Source: Prevotella sp. UBA3288
GTDB taxonomy: Bacteria; Bacteroidota; Bacteroidia; Bacteroidales; Bacteroidaceae
Assembly: GCA_002361655.1 (NCBI GenBank)
Contig: DETM01000035.1
Span: forward strand, 32,757 to 45,286
DNA: 12,530 nt
Direction: 5' to 3'
Position numbers and translations under genes: made by a program. Position 1 is the first letter of the stretch; the number at the start of each line of letters is the position of its first letter. Shown piece after piece: positions 7,325 through 12,530 of this stretch. The notes under the pieces were generated by a model. The model did not search any database, was not told where the DNA came from, and worked only from the letters and a program-made list of their open reading frames with translations.

Positions 7325-8839
7325 ATGAAGATTTTTACCAGCAATCAGATACACGAACTCGACAAATACACGATAGAGCACGAGCCGGTGAAATCCATTG
7401 ATCTGATGGAACGTGCAGCCCGTTCCATCACCCATGCCATCACCGACCGATGGGGTGCCGACGTGCCTGTAGTAGTGTTTGCCGGCCCTGGCAACAACGG
7501 CGGCGACGCACTGGCCGTGGCCCGCATGCTGACCGACCAGAACTACCAAGTACAGACATACCTATTTAATATATCCGGTCACCTGTCGGCCGATTGTGCA
7601 GAAAACAAGCAACGGCTGATTAACCACCGTGGCAATGCCCTGCTGACAGAGGTGACCCAGGAGTTCGACCCGCCACGGCTGGAAGAGGGTATGCTGGTGG
7701 TCGACGGTCTGTTTGGCTCGGGGCTCAACAAACCGCTGGCCGGCGGTTTCTCGTCGTTGGTGAAATACATCAATGCCTCGCCCGCCCAGGTTGTCAGCCT
7801 CGACATCCCCTCCGGTCTGATGACCGAAGACAACACCTACAATGTGCAGGCCAACATCATCCGTGCCGACCTGACACTCACCCTGCAGCAGGTCAAACTG
7901 TCATTCCTCTTTGCCGAAAACCAACAGTTCATTGGTGAACTGCAAGTGCTGGACATCAACCTCAGCAAAGAAGGCATAGACGCCATCGATGCCCAATACA
8001 CCGTCATCAACGAAGCGGAGGTACGACAGATGCTACTGCCCCGCAGCCCCTTTGCCCATAAAGGGATGATGGGGCACGCCCTGATCATCGCCGGCTCTTA
8101 TGGCATGGCCGGTGCAGCCATCATGGCCACCAAGGCCTGTCTGCGCAGCGGTGCCGGAAAAGTGACCATCCACACCCCGCGCCGCAACCTGCAGATTCTA
8201 CAGACCACGGTGCCGGAGGCTATCACCCACCCCGACCGCGAGGAGACTATTTTCTCCGAGGCCATGGCCACCGACGACTATCAGGCGATGGCCATTGGTC
8301 CCGGAATAGGGACGACCGAACAGACCTGCATCGCCATGATTTCGCAACTGCGCCGCACGCAGTGCCCTGTCGTGGCTGACGCTGACGCCCTGAACATTCT
8401 GGGTTCCCGCCATGCCTGGATGCTCCAGTTGCCCAAAGGCATCATCCTCACCCCCCACCCCAAGGAGTTGGAACGGATGGAAGGGCAGTGCACCGACAGT
8501 TATGAGCGTCTCACCAAGGCTCGCCACCTGGCAGAGAAACTGCAAGGCTACGTGGTGCTGAAAGGCCGCTACACCGCCGTCTGCATGCCCGACGGACACA
8601 TCTCGTTCAACAGCACCGGCAATGCCGGCATGGCTACCGCCGGCAGTGGCGACGTGCTGACAGGCATCATCACCGGTCTGCTGGCCCGTGGCTACAAACA
8701 GCGCGAGGCCTGTCTGCTAGGTGTCTACCTTCATGGCCTGGCCGGCGATTTGGCTGCCGAAGAACTGGGCGAGGAGAGCCTTATCGCCAGCGACATCATC
8801 CGGTATCTGCCGAAAGCGTTCCTGAAGATTAAACATTGA
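7325..8839 (+). CDS. nnr: Bifunctional NAD(P)H-hydrate epimerase / ADP-dependent dehydratase
   Basis: This metabolite-repair enzyme restores damaged NADH and NADPH hydrates: the N-terminal YjeF_N half equilibrates the R and S forms, and the C-terminal ribokinase-like half dehydrates the S form using ADP or ATP. In the 504 residues the epimerase half covers about 1-215 with the GPGNNGGDALAVARM signature (D61). The dehydratase half covers about 240-500 with KGMMGHALIIAGSYGMAGA, AIGPGIGT, VVADADALN, LTPHPKELERM and the catalytic NAGMATAGSGDVLTG loop (D443). Both active sites look intact. The ATG at 7325 directly follows the promoter box; no alternative start upstream is possible without crossing the promoter. 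It is divergent from hpt, and 56 bases separate it from the next gene. Confidence 0.96.
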   Translation: MKIFTSNQIHELDKYTIEHEPVKSIDLMERAARSITHAITDRWGADVPVVVFAGPGNNGGDALAVARMLTDQNYQVQTYLFNISGHLSADCAENKQRLINHRGNALLTEVTQEFDPPRLEEGMLVVDGLFGSGLNKPLAGGFSSLVKYINASPAQVVSLDIPSGLMTEDNTYNVQANIIRADLTLTLQQVKLSFLFAENQQFIGELQVLDINLSKEGIDAIDAQYTVINEAEVRQMLLPRSPFAHKGMMGHALIIAGSYGMAGAAIMATKACLRSGAGKVTIHTPRRNLQILQTTVPEAITHPDREETIFSEAMATDDYQAMAIGPGIGTTEQTCIAMISQLRRTQCPVVADADALNILGSRHAWMLQLPKGIILTPHPKELERMEGQCTDSYERLTKARHLAEKLQGYVVLKGRYTAVCMPDGHISFNSTGNAGMATAGSGDVLTGIITGLLARGYKQREACLLGVYLHGLAGDLAAEELGEESLIASDIIRYLPKAFLKIKH

Positions 8840-8858
8840 ACTTTGAACATTAAGCGTT

Positions 8859-8872
8859 ATCGCTACGGCGAT
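8859..8872. repeat. Small hairpin in the nnr-DUF4831 gap
   Basis: ATCGC and GCGAT flank a TACG loop, a perfect 5-pair stem within the 56-base gap. Just before it the sequence repeats related AACATTGAAC / TTTGAACATTAA blocks. No T-run follows, so it is a weak terminator candidate at best; transcription probably continues into the next gene. Confidence 0.4.
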
Positions 8873-8895
8873 TATGAATCAAGAATAAAGAGTTA

Positions 8896-9981
8896 ATGAA
8901 GATGAAACGACATCTGCTTATTTTGACATTGGGCATTTGCCAATGGTCATTCTGTGCTGCACAGACACAGATTAGCGACTACCAACCGGGCGTGACGGCC
9001 GAGGGGGCTGTCTACTTCCTGCCTAAGACCGCCCTGCGCTTTAATATCATGGTAGAGAAAACCACCTATAAGCCGGGCGACTTCGCACCCTATGCCATGC
9101 GCTACCTCCGGCTGAAGGATGTGCCGCAAGAAGCCAGCACGCAGTATCGTGTCATCTCCATCAGACAGACAGCCATCGGCGTGGCCGACACCACCAAGCG
9201 CTATGCCGTGAAGTTCAATCCCAAAACCGTGGCCGCCAACCTCTCGCTGGCCGAAGACGGCCGACTGCTGGGCATCAATGCCGATGTCAAAGACACACCG
9301 CATCCCACCCTGTTCAAGGCTGCCAGGAAGCCCATCGCCGTCAACCCCCGCCAGTTTATGACCGAAGAGATACTGGCCGCCGGCAGCACAGCCAAGATGG
9401 CCGAACTGACGGCTCGCGAGATATACGACCTGCGGGAAAACCGCAACCTGCTCATCAAGGGCCAGGCCGACTTCATGCCCAAGGATGGCAACCAGATGAA
9501 ACTGATGCTTAGCCAGATTGACGAACAAGACCATGCGCTGTCGTCACTGTTCCAAGGGGTAACCGAACGCGACACCACCGAGCATGTGCTCATCGTCACC
9601 CCCGACGGCTCCTTCCAGCGCCAGGTGCTCTTCCGTCTGTCACAGCAACTGGGACTGGTCGAGGCCGACGACTACTCCGGTGCCCCCTTCTACCTGTCGA
9701 TAGACGACTTGCAGACGGTGCCGCCCGTCGACGAGGAGGCTGCTGCCAAAGTAAAGAAGAAGCAATACGAGGCAGGCGTCTATGTGAACATTCCGGGCCG
9801 AATGCGTGCCACCCTCTATCAAGGCATCGACGTGCTACAGACGCAGGAACATCCGGCAGCGCAGTTCGGCCGTGTGGAACTGCTGAGCGGCGACCTGTTC
9901 AACAAGCATTACGACACACACCTCTGGCTGAACCCCGTCACCGGTGCCGTCGACCGACTGCAGGCCGAAGAGCCCAAATAA
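8896..9981 (+). CDS. Exported DUF4831 family protein
   Basis: A 361-residue protein of the Bacteroidetes-restricted DUF4831 family, by my reading of its pattern (YQPGVTAEGAVYFLPKTALRFNIMVEKTTYKPGDFAPYA near the start and ADTTKRYAVKFNPKT further on). The first 22 residues form a signal peptide, with Lys and Arg followed by a hydrophobic core and CAA before Gln23. The cysteine at residue 20 is not in a proper lipobox, so I favour a soluble exported protein over a lipoprotein. No membrane segment or catalytic motif is visible, and function is unknown. A second ATG lies two codons in (8902); either could be the start. It ends 17 bases before the phosphatase gene on the same strand, so the two are probably co-transcribed. 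Confidence 0.85.
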   Translation: MKMKRHLLILTLGICQWSFCAAQTQISDYQPGVTAEGAVYFLPKTALRFNIMVEKTTYKPGDFAPYAMRYLRLKDVPQEASTQYRVISIRQTAIGVADTTKRYAVKFNPKTVAANLSLAEDGRLLGINADVKDTPHPTLFKAARKPIAVNPRQFMTEEILAAGSTAKMAELTAREIYDLRENRNLLIKGQADFMPKDGNQMKLMLSQIDEQDHALSSLFQGVTERDTTEHVLIVTPDGSFQRQVLFRLSQQLGLVEADDYSGAPFYLSIDDLQTVPPVDEEAAAKVKKKQYEAGVYVNIPGRMRATLYQGIDVLQTQEHPAAQFGRVELLSGDLFNKHYDTHLWLNPVTGAVDRLQAEEPK

Positions 9982-9998
9982 CCCACAGAGTCAACGCT

Positions 9999-12098
9999 AT
10001 GACGGGCACTCGATGGCTGAAAGCATTCGTGGTGATGGTGCTCATATCGATTGGTCATATGAGCCACGCACAAACCATGTCGAAAGCAGACCGCGATGCC
10101 CTGCAGAAGAAAGTCTACAGCCTCTACCCCAAAAACGACCAGGCCGCCTTCGAAGAGGCTGCCAACCGTCTGAAAGCCGCTGCCGAGGCTGCCAACGACG
10201 AACGTACCTTCTACAAGACATGGAGCAACATCGCCCTTTACCGGGCTGTCCACATGCAGCGCAACAGCGCCCTCAACATCGCTCTGGAGGAACGTGCCTA
10301 TGCCGTTGCCCACAACAGCAAGTTCGGCATCTATACCAGTATGTACACCCTGGGCGTCATCCAGAAGATGATGGACAACAGGCGACAAGCATGGGCAGCC
10401 CTCACCGAAGCCATCGACTATCTGCACGAACATTTCCCCGGCGAGTCGGCAGCCCCCGCCCTCATTGAACTGAGCAAGATGCTCCAGGCCTATGGACAAG
10501 CAAATGAAGCGGTGGAGTATGCTCAAAAAGCACTGAAAGAGCCCGGCCTGACCCCGCTGCACCGGTTGAATGCCTGGTCGTCTATCTGCATTGCCATTGC
10601 CGACACCTCGGTCTATCATCCTGAAGGCGACTACCGCGAGGAGTTCAGTCATGCCTGGGCAGAACGTGAGAAAGCCAAGGCAGCCTTGGGCCACGACGAC
10701 TCCTACAGAAAGGTAGTGGAGGTGTGGCGACTGATCAACAATGGCGAGTTTGATGCAGCACTGGCATTATGCGATTCGCTCGGGCCAAAGCCATCGACAG
10801 AAAGCATGAAGACGGTCATTTACAAACGTAAAGGCGACTTCGAGAATGCCTACTATGCCACACAGAGATTATTCAAGATAAAAGATTCCATCAACGCCTA
10901 CCGCAACAGCCACCTGCTGATGGAGATGAGAGCCGACATGGACATGGGCCGTATGCAACTGGATGCCAAGGAACTCAGGCTAAGGAACCAGCAACTGCGA
11001 CTGGAGCATGTCAACGACGAACTGCGGCAAGAGAAGATGGAGAAAGACGCCATCGACCTGGCACTGAAACATAAGGAAAGCGAACTGGCCAACGCCGCCG
11101 CCAAACTGCGCAACGACAGTCTGGAGGCCAGCAACAAAGACCTGACCATCAGCGAATACGAACTGAAGAATGCCGTGCTGATGAGTTCAGAGCGCAACCG
11201 TCTCATCACCACCTCAGCAGCCACCATCATCCTGCTGCTCATCATTGGCGGCCTGGCCTTCTTCCTGCACCGCCGCCGGCTACAGATGCAGAAACTGAAG
11301 GCGGCCTACGACCAACTGGAAGCCGTCACTACGGCCCACGAACGTATCAACAGCGAACTGCGCATTGCCCGCGACATTCAGATGAGCATGCTGCCCCACC
11401 AGTTCCCCGACCGGCCCGACCTCGACCTCTTTGCGGCTATGAGGGCAGCCAAAGCCGTGGGCGGCGACCTCTACGACTTCTTTATCCTGGACGACCGCCA
11501 ACTCTACTTCTGTGTCGGCGACGTCAGCGGCAAGGGTGTCCCTGCCTCACTCTTCATGGCCATGACCTGCCGTCTGTTCCGCTCCATAGCCGAGGAAGGC
11601 AGGATGCCGGCCGAGATAGCCACACGCCTCAACGACAATCTGGTAAAGGACAACGAGAACAGCATGTTCGTCACGATGTTTATCGGCCTCATCGACCTGC
11701 AGACCGGCCATTTCGACTACTGTAATGCCGGCCACAACGCTCCGGTGCTGATCCGCCGGCCACAAGCCCCGCATCCCGACGCCACGTTCATGGAGATGGA
11801 GAGCAACGTGCCCATCGGACTGTGGCCCGACTTCCGGTTTGAGGGCGAACACATTGACAACATCGCCAATACGCCCCTCTTCATCTATACCGACGGTCTC
11901 AACGAGGCCGAAGACGAAGCGCAACAGCAATATGGCGACGACCGCCTGATAGAGAGTCTGCGCTCGCAGCCGTTCACCACAGCCCGGGAGGCCATCAACC
12001 GGGCGTATGCCAAAGCCAGGCAATTTGTCGGCCAGGCTGAACAGAGCGACGACGTCACCTCCCTTTGCCTATTGGTAAAGAACGTCCCGGCAAAATGA
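9999..12098 (+). CDS. Membrane-anchored SpoIIE/PP2C-type Ser/Thr phosphatase with exported TPR-like sensor region
   Basis: A 699-residue signalling protein. A signal peptide (about 1-25, ending SHAQ) leads a helical, TPR-like region (about 30-300). A charged coiled coil follows (about 305-400, with repeated ELRLRNQQLRLEH-like heptads), then one membrane segment at 402-423 ending in HRRRLQMQK, and a second short coil. The cytoplasmic phosphatase starts with ARDIQMSMLP (about 457) and carries the PP2C metal-binding motifs GGDLYD (488-493), GDVSGKG (507-513), NAGHNAP (about 575), TDGLNE (631-636) and SDD (683-685), so it should be active. Such phosphatases usually dephosphorylate anti-anti-sigma (STAS) partners in partner-switching; none is in this window. 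The signal sensed is unknown. It lies 17 bases after the DUF4831 gene. Its last codons are tandemly repeated just beyond the stop. Confidence 0.9.
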   Translation: MTGTRWLKAFVVMVLISIGHMSHAQTMSKADRDALQKKVYSLYPKNDQAAFEEAANRLKAAAEAANDERTFYKTWSNIALYRAVHMQRNSALNIALEERAYAVAHNSKFGIYTSMYTLGVIQKMMDNRRQAWAALTEAIDYLHEHFPGESAAPALIELSKMLQAYGQANEAVEYAQKALKEPGLTPLHRLNAWSSICIAIADTSVYHPEGDYREEFSHAWAEREKAKAALGHDDSYRKVVEVWRLINNGEFDAALALCDSLGPKPSTESMKTVIYKRKGDFENAYYATQRLFKIKDSINAYRNSHLLMEMRADMDMGRMQLDAKELRLRNQQLRLEHVNDELRQEKMEKDAIDLALKHKESELANAAAKLRNDSLEASNKDLTISEYELKNAVLMSSERNRLITTSAATIILLLIIGGLAFFLHRRRLQMQKLKAAYDQLEAVTTAHERINSELRIARDIQMSMLPHQFPDRPDLDLFAAMRAAKAVGGDLYDFFILDDRQLYFCVGDVSGKGVPASLFMAMTCRLFRSIAEEGRMPAEIATRLNDNLVKDNENSMFVTMFIGLIDLQTGHFDYCNAGHNAPVLIRRPQAPHPDATFMEMESNVPIGLWPDFRFEGEHIDNIANTPLFIYTDGLNEAEDEAQQQYGDDRLIESLRSQPFTTAREAINRAYAKARQFVGQAEQSDDVTSLCLLVKNVPAK

Positions 12099-12117
12099 GA
12101 AAACGTCCCGGCAAAAT
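12081..12117. repeat. 21-base-period duplication at the phosphatase 3' end
   Basis: AACGTCCCGGCAAAAT occurs at 12081-12096 and again at 12102-12117. The first copy encodes the final residues NVPAK and runs into the TGA stop. The second copy is in the same frame, encodes NVPAK again and runs into a TAA. The period of 21 keeps the frame, so readthrough of TGA would add exactly one more copy of the tail. Confidence 0.93.
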
Positions 12118-12124
12118 AAACAAA

Positions 12125-12161
12125 GTACGCGCGACCGGCCATTTCCTACCATCGCGCGTAC
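12125..12161. terminator. Bidirectional hairpin terminator between convergent genes
   Basis: GTACGCGCGA (12125-12134) and TCGCGCGTAC (12152-12161) form a perfect 10-pair, GC-rich stem with a 17-base loop. On the minus strand the stem is followed by the T-rich TTTGTTTATTTT, which suits termination of the aldolase gene. On the plus strand an AT-rich stretch follows, so it can also end the phosphatase transcript. Confidence 0.8.
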
Positions 12162-12169
12162 CTTATTAA

Positions 12170-12201
12170 TATATACTATATATCTATCTGTATATACTAT
12201 A
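12170..12201. repeat. AT-rich direct repeat beyond the terminator
   Basis: TATATACTATA occurs at 12170-12180 and 12191-12201, a period of 21, within a strongly AT-rich stretch between the terminator and the aldolase stop. It may simply be low-complexity sequence downstream of the aldolase gene. Confidence 0.6.
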
Positions 12202-12216
12202 CCTATTATTACTGAG

Positions 12217-12530
12217 TTACTGAGCCAGTTTGCCGTCAGAACCGAGTACGTCCACAATCTTATGGATGTACATCTTCTTCATGTTCTCACGAGCGGGCTT
12301 CAGATACTGGCGGGGATCGAAGTGGTCGGGATGCTCAGCCAGATACTTGCGAACGGCAGCCGTCATAGCCAGACGCGAGTCAGAGTCGATGTTAATCTTG
12401 CAGACAGCGCTCTTCGAAGCCTTGCGCAGTTGCTCCTCGGGAATACCGACGGCGTCGGGCAGGTTGCCACCGTACTTGTTGATGGTGTCCACCTCTTCCT
12501 GAGGCACTGAAGAAGAGCCGTGGAGCACGA
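12217..12530 (-). CDS. fba: Class II fructose-bisphosphate aldolase, C-terminal part (cut by the right edge)
   Basis: This glycolytic and gluconeogenic enzyme splits fructose 1,6-bisphosphate into dihydroxyacetone phosphate and glyceraldehyde 3-phosphate with a catalytic zinc ion. About 104 C-terminal codons are visible, ending in TAA at 12217. The LHGSSSVP segment at the edge carries the zinc-ligand histidine and phosphate-binding loop typical of class II enzymes. The NIDSDSRLAMTAAVRKYL stretch contains the substrate-binding Asn-Ile-Asp motif. The GTG at 12526-12528 is an internal valine codon, not a start; the reading frame stays open to the window edge. The gene converges on the phosphatase gene across the hairpin terminator. 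Confidence 0.95.
   Translation of the reverse strand, partial: VLHGSSSVPQEEVDTINKYGGNLPDAVGIPEEQLRKASKSAVCKINIDSDSRLAMTAAVRKYLAEHPDHFDPRQYLKPARENMKKMYIHKIVDVLGSDGKLAQ

Noticed and set aside
9909..10694. A 261-codon open frame on the minus strand across the DUF4831-phosphatase junction
   Set aside because: It is antisense to two well-supported genes, has no promoter or domain, and its Gly/Val/Cys-rich wording fits a shadow frame.
12526..12528. Possible GTG start of a 103-residue protein
   Set aside because: It is the internal valine of the aldolase VLHGSSS motif; the frame remains open to the window edge.

Overview
The window looks like ordinary chromosome from a member of the Bacteroidales, most likely a Prevotella-type genus. 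Three observations support this: an Oar-like TonB-dependent receptor with an N-terminal carboxypeptidase-regulatory-like domain, a DUF4831 protein, and promoters of the Bacteroidetes sigma-ABfr type (-7 box TAnnTTTG) with little or no Shine-Dalgarno sequence. The genus is inference. Coding regions are rather GC-rich, and most gaps between genes are AT-rich. I see no phage, transposase, CRISPR array, rRNA or tRNA, and no gap longer than 300 bases.

Left block, minus strand, read right to left from 7233: hpt (purine salvage), adk (adenylate kinase), obgE (ribosome-assembly GTPase), a 1114-residue Oar-like TonB-dependent receptor, and the first 400 codons of metG (methionyl-tRNA synthetase), which runs off the left edge. 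hpt-adk-obgE look like one transcription unit of nucleotide and ribosome housekeeping genes. The receptor has its own recognisable promoter, and metG follows it by only 24 bases.

Right block, plus strand, divergent from hpt: nnr (fused NAD(P)H-hydrate epimerase and dehydratase), a secreted DUF4831 protein, and a membrane-anchored SpoIIE/PP2C-type phosphatase with an exported TPR-like sensor region. The last two are 17 bases apart and probably share a transcript. The block ends at a bidirectional hairpin terminator facing the C-terminal part of a class II fructose-bisphosphate aldolase on the minus strand, which runs off the right edge.

I found no clear new system. The most interesting items are small. 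The 3' ends of hpt and of the phosphatase gene, stop codon region included, are each tandemly duplicated (26-base and 21-base periods). Three promoters share the core TTTTGCATC, and one of them sits so close to its start codon that the nnr transcript should be almost leaderless. The DUF4831-phosphatase pair is a plausible envelope-signalling unit whose downstream partner is not in view.
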